This document shows positions 52,215 through 62,966 of a stretch of 64,000 nucleotides of DNA, piece by piece. Source of the stretch: Cloeon dipterum (taxonomy: Eukaryota > Arthropoda > Insecta > Ephemeroptera > Baetidae); assembly GCF_949628265.1 (NCBI RefSeq), contig NC_088787.1, positions 36,444,844 through 36,508,843 of the forward strand. Direction: 5' to 3'. The first letter of the stretch is position 1. Each line of letters opens with the position of its first letter. The translations under genes and the position numbers were made by a program. The notes beneath the pieces are model-generated. The model made no database searches and was not told where the DNA came from. It saw nothing but the letters and a program-made list of their open reading frames with translations.

Positions 52215-55018
52215 TATCAAATTCAACCATTTGATTTTCCTATTTTAATTTCTGAATTTAAGATGTACTGGATAAAACTGTGTTTTGAACTAATGTGCTG
52301 AATCAAACTGCCTGAGGATAGAACGTTTTATTTTCTTCGAGCCAAAATTGGGCACAAGAATTTGTATGTATATAAGCAAAATGCAAATAAAGTGATAACC
52401 TGTCATTTGTACTGGTAGTTTTGCCAATAAAAAGAAAATTGTTAAACAAAATTGTACACACAGTATTTTATTTCCAAACTATCCTGGCACAACCTTTATA
52501 TTTTGTTTGAAAAATTTTTGAATCTAACTTTCATGAAGATATTTATCACTATAAACATGTTAAAGAGAAAACGCATATGATGTGTGAGGAAAGAAAGATC
52601 ATAATATAATTATTGAAACAAATGATGGTAAAAAATTTATTTAATGAACCATTAAATTTTTTAAATTATTAAAAATGGCTTCGGTGAGCATTATCATGCA
52701 ACTGGAAATACGACCGACGATTTAAATAAATGAAGTGAGGCACGCAGTGTTGGCCGGCTGCGGTCCTCCTTGCCGAAGATCTCTGAGGAAGAGCTGGACG
52801 GCGAAAGCTGGTGTCAATTTTGGAATCGTCTCTTTAAGATATATTTATTTAGTAGTAGTTGGTCGAGACGAGAACACTATCGGGTAGACCCGGCGCGACG
52901 TCGTTGGAGCCGTCGAAACCGACACTACCCTGCAGAAACGAGCAACCGCCACAAAGACAGGCGAGAGAGCCACAAATGGAATTTGTCTGCCGCAATCACC
53001 TAGATTAGCGCTGATCAGGCAGCTCGTCCACCAGCTCCAGCTCGTCCACCAGCTCCAGCTCGTCCACCAGCTCCTGCTCGTCCACCAGCTACAGCTCGTC
53101 CACCAGCTCCAGCTCGTCCACCAGCTCCTGCTCGTCCACCAGCTCCTGCTCGTCCACCAGCTCCTGCTCGTCCACCAGCTACAGCTCGTCCACCAGCTAC
53201 AGCTCGTCCACCAGCTCCTGCTCGTCCACCAGCTACAGCTCGTCCACCAGCTCCTGCTCGTCCACCAGCTACAGCTCGTCCATCAGCTACAGCTCGTCCA
53301 CCAGCTACAGCTCGTCCACCAGCTCCAGCTCGTCCACCAGCTCCTGCTCGTCCACCAGCTCCTGCTCGTCCACCAGCTACAGCTTGTCCACCAGCTACAG
53401 CTCGTCCACCAGCTCCTGCTCGTCCACCAGCTACAGCTCGTCCACCAGCTCCTGCTCGTCCACCAGCTACAGCTCGTCCACCAGCTACAGCTCGTCCACC
53501 AGCTCCAGCTCGTCCACCAGCTCCTGCTCGTCCACCAGCTCCTGCTCGTCCACCAGCTCCTGCTCGTCCACCAGCTCCTGCTCGTCCACCAGCTCCTGCT
53601 CGTCCACCAGCTACAGCTCGTCCACCAGCTCCTGCTCGTCCACCAGCTCCTGCTCGTCCACCAGCTCCAGCTCGTCCACCAGCTCCTGCTCGTCCACCAG
53701 CTCCAGCTCGTCCACCAGCTCCTGCTCGTCCACCAGCTACAGCTCGTCCGCCAGCTCCAAAGACATCTTCGGCATGGAGGACATCAAGCTACTCAGATGG
53801 CTGCGGTCCTCCATGACATAGATCTCTGTGGAGAAGGTAGACGAACTGGTCAGTGACATGGCAGGGTTCGTTTTGGTGATTCTGGCTGACAGACTTCCTT
53901 TAAGGCAACCTCGCCGCAAGACTTATGAACATCGAGCATCGCTCACTTCTGAAAGACAAATATAATTAGTCTTAATACACAAGATTTAATTTATTTAAAT
54001 GAAGAGGCCAATGGAAAACAGATCTGAATAAATTAAAAATGATTGTGCAGATTATTAAAACAAACCTGCTTTTGCGTGTTGGTCTGCTTGCCTTCGAAGT
54101 AGTCATGTCAAATCCTTTTTTCGAGGGGCTTCTCCGAGGAATTAAACTCCACATCGTTTTGGAGGAGATGGAACAGCTGGGCAGGGACAGAAAGGGTTAT
54201 ATTTGGGCTGATATTGGGCTTCTTTTATTTTACCGCTTTCCCTTTCACCACTGAAAGTCAAATATGATATAAATGTTTTACACATAATTAAACAAATTTA
54301 AATGTGAAGGCCAGTGAGAAAATTATCTGACTGAAGGTTATGTATTTAGAAAAAAACAGGCGAACCTTTTTAGTGCGGCCGGCGTGTTGGTTGGTCTTCG
54401 AAGGTCGTTTTATTTCAACTCTTTATTGCAAGGGTGCTTTGTTGCGTACAGGGGGTTGTCACCGGCATATTATATTGGCCAACAAGCATGCTTGGCTCAC
54501 ATGTCGGTGTTGTCACAGCTGACAATGAGATGCAAGGGCGGCCGCAGCAAAGAAAACTTGATTTTAAAATCTAAACCATATTTTGTTGCAAAATTATAAA
54601 TTAATTGGAACGCTGGATAAATTTATTGAACTTTAAAAAAATGACAAACATACCGAGAAAAACTAGAGGAAAAATACTTTTAATAAAAATATCTGTCATG
54701 TTGCTCATCCATGTAAATCGAAACAAAGGTCGTAATTATCCGAACTTTTGTTATGTTGTCATCATGAAAATCAGCCATAACAACAACAAAAACAATAGGA
54801 GGCCATGATTATTCCTATGCAAGTGCCGAAAGTCGCGAAAATCGGCAGAAAAACGACGAAAAAGGACGTCGGCAGCGGTGCGGCAGCGCGAGGCGGCTAG
54901 CAGGCGACTCAGCTTGAGCCGCTTGCTCGCCAAGTGACTCAAGCTGAGTCAGATTTTCGTGTGCCTCAGCCAGAGTCACGTCGCAAGTGACTCTATTTGA
55001 GTACTTTTTTTCTGTGTG
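52215..55018 (-). repeat. Right inverted arm of the composite transposon
   Basis: Reverse complement of 22271 to about 25335; shorter by about 260 bp owing to fewer minisatellite units. No gene of its own. Confidence 0.85.
53022..53753 (-). repeat. 18-bp minisatellite, about 41 units
   Basis: CTCGTCCACCAGCTCCTG and CTACAG variants in tandem, complement of the array at 23527-24540. The Ser/Thr/Cys-rich frame at 53384-53821 is translated repeat and not a gene. Confidence 0.95.
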
Positions 55019-55674
55019 TACCGACTGAGACGAACAGATCTTTCACGAACAATTCCTCTCCTTCATCTAAGAAAGTCAGCACCCGATCGTCTGATCTGAT
55101 CACTCTCACATATCCCCCCTTTCTGGTGAGGATCACAGCTTCCTATAAACATAAATAAATGATAGCAGCATCGAAAAATTAAATTAAAAAAATTTCAACT
55201 CACGTTTGGAGCTAATTCTACCTTGTTCACACCAAATGAGAACCGTCCTCCACTCTCATTTCCACTTTCCATGACGAGTGCATTTGAATTCCAGTCAAGT
55301 TTGTCGTCTGAGTAGTGAGTCAGTGCTAATAAAATAATACACTCGAATTAATAAATATGAAAAAACTCGTCAACATCCATCATACCATTTGCCAATCGCG
55401 AGTTTCTGAAAGCCTTCACGTTGAAATCGCTCCGAATCGTGCTACTCATATCCCAACCAGTGATCGCGATCTAGAAATAAAATAAATTATGATATTATCA
55501 TTAAAAATTGGGTACTTTACCTTGTCAGAATTTGGATTTGGTGGAGTCTGCGGCCAGAACCTCAATTTACCGTCAGCTCCATCCGTGCACATACTTCCAT
55601 CGACTCTCCTGGTGGGTGAACTCTAAACACCTTACGTAGCCGATCATCAGCAGGAAGAGTATAATTTGCTTCAT
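55019..55674 (-). pseudogene. 5' part of a signal-peptide membrane-protein gene, cut by the composite transposon
   Basis: Minus-strand exons 55521-55674, 55386-55470, 55204-55325 and 55019-55142 (truncated). Exon 1 encodes a signal peptide MKQIILFLLMIGYVRC followed by LEFTHQES, matching the ALEFLHES start of the Polinton gene. It then needs a one-base frame change, because its 154 nt do not fit the phase-0 junction, to reach LRFWPQTPPNPNSDK. Exon 2 ends FRNSRLANG. Intron positions equal those of the Polinton gene. The gene stops at the CTGTGTG end of the transposon inside exon 4. Confidence 0.7.
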
Positions 55675-56700
55675 TTTCACTCAATTTTTTCGTCTCAGTA
55701 ATGAAATGTAAAAAAACCGCATATGAACTGGGTGCTGCATAAACAACACAAAAGTATCGATATTTATCAATGTATTGAATATCAATATGTCAAAATAATA
55801 AAATCAAGTATATTACGAAATAATTTTAATTGAAGCCTTATTTAATTAAATTGAAGCATTATTTAATTTAATTCGACCGTGTTCGATCTGAAATAATAGA
55901 AAAATCAGAAAGTTGATAATTGTCGATACTTTGAGTATCGATAAGCACTCTCAATAACCAAAAAGCGACGCTTGTGTTTCGAACACTTCGAAGCGTCTTA
56001 CCACGATCACGCCGTCTCATATTTAATTTTATTAAGCGCTTTGTTTTTAACTTCTCTTATCGTCAGCATATTAGAATGAGCGTGTTAGTCCGTCAGCGTT
56101 TTTTCGGTAAGTCATCTATTTTCAACTGGATTGTTTTTCATTCAATTAATGCGTGAATGTAACGCGATGAAAAAATGCTTAGGTTTTTTAACAGCGTTTT
56201 GGATTAGCTCTTTTAATATTTTTTCCTCTGACAAAAAACACTCGATCAGTTTTTTCCTATGGAAAATTTTCTAAAATCTTTTAATTAATTTTATCGTTCG
56301 CATGTTTGATATGTAATTTAATGGGTACTTTAAAAACCGGAAAAGATGAATATTTAAAAATCAGTAGCATAAATCACAGTTGAGTATTCATTATGTAAAT
56401 AACTGTATGACTGGAATAGTGTCACTTATAGCATCACTCTGAATATTTTTATTCATTTTTTTACTAAAATTTTATGAACCAAATAGCTTCATACTTGCTG
56501 TGTAGGTTAAACCAGTGGGGGTGAGGGTGGCATATAATTTTATGAATTTTTCGGGGGTGTTTCAGGGGGTGAAACAAATGATTAAAGTTGGGCATTTTCA
56601 GAGGTTGGCAACATCAAAATCAGGGGCGTATCCGTTGCAGGTTGGTTATAATTGGGTCAGAGTGACATAAAAAAACCGGTATATTGTGTGTGTTTGGTGA
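55675..56700. other. Intergenic, AT-rich
   Basis: No supported gene. Short TATCGAT-type motifs repeat around 55,755-55,945. A 60-residue plus-strand frame at 55974 (MFRTLRSVLPRSRRL) has no support. Confidence 0.4.
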
Positions 56701-56959
56701 AGGTGGCAGCACATGTGAAATTATGGGTGCAGCGCGGCAGTGAATTCAGAGCAATGCGCGCATGCGCCTTGGCATCGGTTGTGTAGGTGCAATAAGTGCC
56801 TGGTGGTTGACGAGCGTCCGCCATTGTGTCTTAAAGAAGTAATCAGCGGATGGCAAAAGTTGGCAGGACACTCCCTGCCTGTTGGGACTTGTGCTGATAC
56901 ACCCTGCACACCCTTGGAAGGTGCTGAGGGGCAGCAGTGTCATCAGAGTCATCCAGGAA
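56701..56959 (+). other. Unique leader of the 183-bp repeat array
   Basis: GC-richer than its surroundings. An open frame (56740-57054) rich in Cys and Pro runs into the first repeat and ends there at the repeat's own TGA. It may be the first exon of the transcript suggested by the array. No family recognised. Confidence 0.3.
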
Positions 56960-59662
56960 GTCTGGACGGAGGCACCCAGTTCTTGACTCTGTGCGTCGCC
57001 CACTGCTCATCAGTGGATTCGCCGGGGCCGGCCGGCAGCTGTCCGGACATGTAACCTGGCGCGTGGGAGTAGTATGGCAAGTGAGTTTGCATGTCCCTGT
57101 ACTGTTTTTGCATTTATATTTTGACTCTAACTTGATTTTTTTTACTTTTAGTGTTTTAACATATGTGACTCTGTGCGTCGAACACTTCTCAACAGTGGCT
57201 TCCCCTGGGCTGGCCGGCAGCTGTCCTGCCATGTGACCTGGCGCGTGGAAGTAGTATGGCAAGTGAGTTTGCATGTCCCTGAACTGTTTTAGCATTTATA
57301 TTTTGACTCTAATTTGATTTTATTTGACTTTCAGTGTTTTAACATATGGGACTCTGTGCGTCAAACACTTCTCAACAGTGGCTTCCCCTGGGCCGGCCGG
57401 CAGCTGTCCTGACATGTGACCTTGTGCGTGGGAGTGGTATGGCAAGTGAGTTTGCATGTCCCTGTATTGTTTTTGCATTTAATATTACTCCAACTTGATT
57501 TTATTTGATTTTCAGTGTTTTAACATATGTGACTCTGTGCATCGAACATTTCTCAACAGTGGCTTCCCCTGGGCTGGCCGGCAGCTGTCCTGACATGTGA
57601 CCTGGCGCGTGGGAGTAGTATGGCAAGTGAGTTTGCATGTCCCTGTACTGTTTTTGAATTTTTATTTTGACTCTAACTTGATTTTATTTGACTTTCAGTG
57701 TTTTAACATATGGGACTCTGTGCGTCGAACACTTCTCAACAGTGGCTGGACTCTGTGCGTCACACACTTCTCAACAGTAGCTTCCCTTGGGCCGGCTGGC
57801 AGCTGTCCTGACATGTGACCTGGCGCGAGGGAGTAGTATGGCAAGTGAGTTTGCATGTCCCTGTACTGTTTTTGCATTTATATTTTGACTCTAAACTGAT
57901 TTTATTTGACTTTCAGTGTTTTAACATATGTGACTCTGTGCGTCGAACACTTCTCAACAGTCGCTTCCCCTGGGCGGCCGGCAGCTGTCCTGACATGTGA
58001 CCTGGCACGTGGAAGTAGTATGGCAAGAGAGTTTGCATGTCCCTGTACTGTTTTTTTCATTTATATATGGACACTAACTTGATTTTATTTGACTTTCAGT
58101 GTTTTAACATATGTGACTCTGTGCGTCGAACACTTCTCAACAGTGGCTTCCCCTGGGCTGGCCGGCAGATATCCAGCCATGTGACCTGGCGCGTGGAAGT
58201 AGTATGGCAAGGTAGTTTGCATGTCCCTGAACTGTTTTTGCATTAATGTTTTGACTCTTAATTGATTTTATTTGACTTTCAGTGTTTTAACATATGTGAC
58301 TCTGTGCGTCGAACACTTCTCAACAGTGGCTTCCCCTGGGCTGGCCGGCAGCTGTCCTGCCATGTGACCTGGCGCGTGGAAGTAGTATGGCAAGTGAGTT
58401 TGCATGTCCCTGAACTCTTTTTGCATTTATATTTTGACTCTAATTTGATTTTATTTGACTTTCAGTGTTTTAACATATTGGACTCTGTGCGTCAAACACT
58501 TCTCAATAGTGGATTCGCCGGGGGCGGCTGGCAGCTGTTCTGACATGTGACCTGGCACGTGGGAGTAGTATGGCAAGTGAGTTTGCATGTCCCTGTACTG
58601 TTTTTGCATTTATATTTTGACTCTAACTTGATTTTTTTTTACTTTCAGTGTTTTAACATATGTGACTCTGTGCGTCGAACACTTCTCAACAGTGGCTGGA
58701 CTCTGTGCGTCGAACACTTCTCAACAGTTACTTCCCCTGGGCCGGCCGGCAGCTGTCCTGACATGTGACCTTACGAGTGTTAGTAGTATGGCAAGTGAGT
58801 TTGCATGTCCCTGTACTGTTTTTGCATTTTTATTTTGACTCTAACTTGATTTAATTTGGCTTTCAGTGTTTTAACATATGTGACTCTGTGCGGCCAAATC
58901 TTCTCAACAGTGGCTTCCCCTGGGCCGGCCGGCAGCTGTCCTGACATGTGACCTGGCGCGTGGAAGTAGAATGGCAAGTGAGTTTGCATGTCCCTGTACT
59001 GTTTTTACATTTATATTTTGACTCTATACTGATTTTATTTGACTTTCAGTGTTTTAACATATGTGAATCTGTGCGTCGAACACTTCTCAACAGTGGCTTC
59101 CCCTGGGCCGGCCGGCAGCTGTCCTGACATGTGACCTGGCGCGTGGAAGTAGTATGGCAAGTGAGTTTGCATGTCCCTGTACTGTTTTTGCATTTTTATT
59201 TTGACTCTAACTTGATTTAATTTGGCTTTCAGTGTTTTAACATATGTGACTCTGTGCGGCCAAATCTTCTCAACAGTGGCTTCCCCTGGGCCGGCCGGCA
59301 GCTGTCCTGACATGTGACCTGGCGCGTGGAAGTAGAATGGCAAGTGAGTTTGCATGTCCCTGTACTGTTTTTACATTTATATTTTGACTCTATACTGATT
59401 TTATTTGACTTTCAGTGTTTTAACATATGTGAATCTGTGCGTCGAACACTTCTCAACAGTGGCTTCCCCTGGGCCGGCCGGCAGCTGTCCTGACATGTGA
59501 CCTGGCGCGTGGAAGTAGTATGGCAAGTGAGTTTGCATGTCCCTGTACTGTTTTTGCATTTATATTTTGACTCTAACTTGATTTTATTTGACTTTCAGTG
59601 TTTTAACATTTGTAAGTCTGTGCGTCGCCCATTGCTCAACGGTGGATTCCCCTGGGAATGGC
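56960..59662 (+). repeat. Tandem repeat of an exon-plus-intron-like unit, about 183 bp, 14 copies
   Basis: GTTTGCATGTCCCTG occurs 14 times between 57082 and 59530. A typical unit is 111 nt (TGTTTTAACATATG...GGCAA) followed by 72 nt that starts GTGAGT, contains CTCTAACTTG (branch-point-like) and ends TTTGACTTTCAG, so each unit has a donor, branch site and acceptor. All three plus-strand frames of the 111-nt part contain stops, so a coding exon is unlikely. Two units carry an internal 34-bp duplication (57.72-57.78 and 58.67-58.73 kb), and a 365-bp double unit is repeated near 58.88 and 59.25 kb. Either a non-coding spliced RNA or a satellite derived from a gene. Confidence 0.85.
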
Positions 59663-59785
59663 CCCCCCTTATGACATCGTACAGTGTTGTGTAATTTGTG
59701 TTTGACTTGAAGTGCAAAGGATGTGATTAATTGAAATGAAAATCAATAATATGAAATACGAATTTTATTTAAAATTGAACCTAGA

Positions 59786-61070
59786 TTATTTAGTTGTACT
59801 GAGGGAAGGACTTAAAACTTTGATTCTGTACGTCCGTCCGAGTGCTTCAGCTAGTTGTGGGGGTACCGCGTTCCCAATCTGCAGTGAGACGGATAGCAAA
59901 GAGTAATGGGTGGTAACGATGAAGGTAGCAAACCTGTCTTTGAACTTGGGTCAAGGTCCCTTTGAACTTGAAATTGTCTGGGAAGGTCTGAGCTCTTGCA
60001 AACTCCCGAAGGCTCAACGTTCTATTGTAGACTGGATGAATAATTGTACTTGTCTTAGAGGCGATGCTTGGCCGTGTTAAAACTGTCTTGAAGAGATCCG
60101 ACCATTGTAGCCTGCCATAAGCCCCTCTCCAATCTCCATTAGAGCGTGAAGATCTTACCAACGATTTGGGTTCTAGGGGCACCCCGCTATTGAATGGGGA
60201 GACACATATGGTAAATAAATTGTAAGTGAAGGTTGCGCTCACGCTTTGAAGGACTCTTCGTGCTCAGACTGAGGTAGGCATCGCCAGTCTAATCACGGAG
60301 GGATCATTTTGATCCTCCTTGTGTCATCAGGACTGATTGAAGTTGACAGCTTATGCATCTGCAATGTCTCACTATTGATTCTCATCTGGGAATATATTGA
60401 ATTAATCTCTCCGGAATGATAATTATTAATATTACACTTTGAATTGGAAAGGGGAGTTGAATGAATTGTGGGTGCTTTTTTGTTGCTCTCAATTGGCTCA
60501 ACATCGGGCAAATCAGCAATAGCGTTGAACACAGTAACCTTTGGGAAATAAGCTGGCTGGTTGTCCTCGAACGACTGTAAAAGTAAATGAGATATTATTT
60601 TGGCAATGGTGGGAAGTATCAGGTGCTACCAGAGTATGACTGCCTGCTTTGACACTAGGGATTGTGAGACCTGAGAAATGGGTGCTGATTGGTGTTGCAG
60701 CCAACCGTCTGCTGTCCAGTGTGCCAAACAGGAAGAACCTAGTAAATGGGGGAAATTGTCAGCGGTTGTAAGGAATTAATGAATAACAACCTTGGGCGTT
60801 GTTGAGGTGCGCCAAAATCAGCAGCCTGCAAGACGTTGAATTTGAAATAGTAACCCATGTCTTTGGTTGTCTGGAGCGCATTCAAAAAGTGTTTTCCCCT
60901 ATCCTCTGTGATGAAGTTGTAGTCTGTCTCAACGTTATCGGTAGATTGATCGCTATCTGAGAAAGGGGAAGAATCTCGCGGCTCGCTATGTTTTCTCGGG
61001 TTTTTTACGTAGTACGAGTGTTTTAAATCATTGTGCCAATTTTTCAAATCGTTCAAAAGCTCATCAAGTC
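59786..61070 (-). pseudogene. C5-cytosine DNA methyltransferase, C-terminal exons, broken
   Basis: Minus-strand exons: about 60791-61070, 60671-60738, about 60240-60574, 59934 to about 60210, 59786-59878. Seen in order: VLQAADFGAPQQRPR joined to FFLFGTLDSRR (motif VIII region), FNAIADLPDVEP, LDWRCLP, GRLQWSDLFKTVLTRPS, IHPVYNRTLSLREFARAQTF (motif IX) and, after a short intron, IGNAVPPQLAEALGR (motif X). This matches DNMT1 and related maintenance or chromomethylase-type enzymes. A TGA at 60,292-60,294 interrupts the exon just before LDWRCLP, and the catalytic PCQ and ENV motifs are absent, so the copy is inactive. Confidence 0.7.
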
Positions 61071-61275
61071 CCTAATTTACATTTAATGGGTCACATTCCC
61101 ACTGCAAATGCCAGTTTTTCTCGTGTTCTTGTACTTTGCCTGCAAGAACATCAAGTGTTTCATCTTTTGTCATTCTCGAGATTTTTCTAATTACGTGTAA
61201 GTCCTGTACGTATAATTCAACGTCCTCTGTACTTTCACCGAAAAATTCATCGTGCAACCGGCGTCCGATTTTCAT
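61071..61275 (-). pseudogene. Possible upstream exon of the methyltransferase
   Basis: Minus-strand frame KIGRRLHDEFFGESTEDVEL through KNWHLQWECDPLNVN, then a TAG directly in frame with the GLDELLNDLKNW that opens the next exon. The HLQWE...L.N.K.W pattern faintly recalls a chromodomain, but this is weak. Either the TAG is a splice acceptor or a further lesion. Confidence 0.3.
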
Positions 61276-62030
61276 AGATTTACCGTCCGTTTAAAATTAA
61301 CGAATGTCTCAGCGTGGAAAGAAAAAATTAGATCGCCTAATATGCACCTGAAAAATTTTAAATTATACAATATTTACATAATTTGCATGACGCGTACGGA
61401 AGTTCGATTTTACATGTCCTTTAGCAGGAAATCACGCGCTTGTTGGGGGGGTTTTGGGTCCAAAAAAATTTGGAGGGCTGGGTTTGGGAGGGCACTTTGG
61501 CAACAGAAAAAAAAATCTTCGCTCGTGAGGGCTGACATATCACTTACGGGTCATCTCGCCGGTGTGCCTCCACATGTCAGCGACGCGGGGCAGGGCTTCC
61601 GAATGGATGCAGTCGGCCCTGCCGGCGCGCCTTCTCCCTATCACGAGGTCAGAGTCTTTCCTTCTGTGGCCATGGTTGACTTTAAAGGGGTGCAGGGTGG
61701 ACAAGAAGGGAAAATGCCCAGTTACTATACCATACCAGTTTATTGTCGTTAGCGGCGACAGTACACAGCGTGGCTACCCAGAGGGACGAGCGGGGGAACG
61801 AGAGAGTTACCCTCTTGCTCGTGTGCCGTCAGGAGAGCGAATCCGTGGGTGCGAGCGGGTTATGTGCTAGCGAGGGGGAGGCGCTTGCGTTGCCTTTATT
61901 GATACCTGAGTTTCTCCCTCCGCTCTCCCTTGTGGGCGCCCGAAAGTTAACGTAAATTACACATCGGTGCTGAACAATTATTAATGCGATCGTAATATCG
62001 TCAGGTAAAACCCTGACAGTTTATCAGCAG
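61276..62030 (+). other. Unassigned stretch, possible solo LTR
   Basis: From about 61575 (TGTCAGCGACGC) to 62018 (AACCCTGACA) the sequence is GC-rich, begins TG and ends CA, as an LTR would. There is no matching second copy and no target duplication. Overlapping short frames have no recognisable products. Confidence 0.25.
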
Positions 62031-62966
62031 AAAGAATGCTCGAGACGAGGCGCTGATTGAAGCTCCAGCTAAAGACTTTGTCAAGAAAGTGAAAGGCCAG
62101 CTTGAAAGCGGAGAAGTGCAAGCCAAACACTTATTTAACCTCGACCACACCGGGTTGAACTAGGAGTTTCACGCTGGCAGGAGCCTCGAGTTTAGAGTCA
62201 AAAAAAGGTTGAGAAGATCGTACAAAGCGTGAACGCGACAACGGACTCTGTGACCTTGGTACCAGCCTGCAATGCAGCAGGTGACCTCCTCGTGCCAGCC
62301 TATTTGATCCTGGCCGAGAAGAATGGACATTTTGGCCCTGCAGTGCAAGTCCTACGACCAGAAAACCTGGTCGTGACTTGCAACAACAGTTGCAAGATGC
62401 ATGGTGGTCAAGTTCTGGACCTCTTTCAAAAGTGCGCGCTGCCCCACACTCTGCCAGGAATGCGATCGCTCATCATCATCGACAAATGGAGTGGGTGGAC
62501 CAAACGCTGAGTAAAGCTCAAGGCTCTGTTCAGGGACAATGGAGTTGAGCTTGATGTTCTGTACATCCCAGAGGGCTCAACAGGAAGGTTCCAGCCATTG
62601 GACGTTAACGTGAATGGGCCCTTGAAGAAGATCATGAGAAACATCGAAGATGAAATCATTTTGAATATAATTGAATTTCAAATTCAGACGAGGAACAATC
62701 TGATATCGCTCATCTCATTCTCCTACCACCAGCTCGTTTCACCACGATTTCGAAGCATGGAGCAGTACGCTTGGTTCAAGCCAGGCTACGTAACATCGCG
62801 ACTCAAAAAATACGAGTGTCCCCATAGATACATCTTTCCCCTGAAGCCTGGCGTGTTCGCAATGTGTGGAGGAAAAAAATTTCTGAAATGTTCCTGGTGT
62901 AAGAAACTGCTCTGCCTCGAACATGCAATCAAAGATTTTCACCTGTCCAAAGAGTACAATGAGTGA
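62031..62966 (+). pseudogene. Dead pogo-like transposase, relative of the 16-kb copy
   Basis: Related throughout to the transposase at 16004-17446 but much diverged: FNLDHTGLN followed by a stop, SVNATTDSVTLVPACNAAG, LIIIDKWSGW, GSTGRFQPLDVNVNGPLKK, and a C-terminal CGGKKFLKCSWCKKLLC cluster. At least two stops and one frame change occur (near 62163, 62200 and 62510). The N-terminal DNA-binding region is missing. No inverted ends were found around it. Confidence 0.85.

Larger units (their letters stand above)
22271..55018. mobile_element. Giant composite DNA transposon with about 3-kb inverted arms and a nested Polinton
   Basis: The ends are CACACAG...CTGTGTG, with subterminal CTCAGCTTGAG / CTCAAGCTGAG palindromes. 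Long inverted arms (22271 to about 25335 and about 52215 to 55018) flank two divergently placed genes that each end within tens of bases of an arm: gene L (minus, ends 25311) and gene R (plus, ends 52183). The end motif and the tnp2-like look of gene R suggest a CACTA/CMC-type transposon; I am only moderately sure of the superfamily. Removing the Polinton leaves about 12.9 kb. No target duplication can be scored because the outer flanks are mirror images. Confidence 0.55.

Noticed and set aside
53384-53821. 145-residue Ser/Thr/Cys-rich protein
   Set aside because: Translation of the 18-bp minisatellite; the mirrored array in the other arm has a different phase and contains stops.
56843-59355. 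Several minus-strand frames in the 183-bp array starting MQTHLPYY
   Set aside because: They recur identically in every unit and end at unit borders; no splice or start signals on that strand.
61575-62018. Solo LTR
   Set aside because: TG...CA ends are present, but no target duplication, second LTR or known LTR motif was found; kept only as a weak note.
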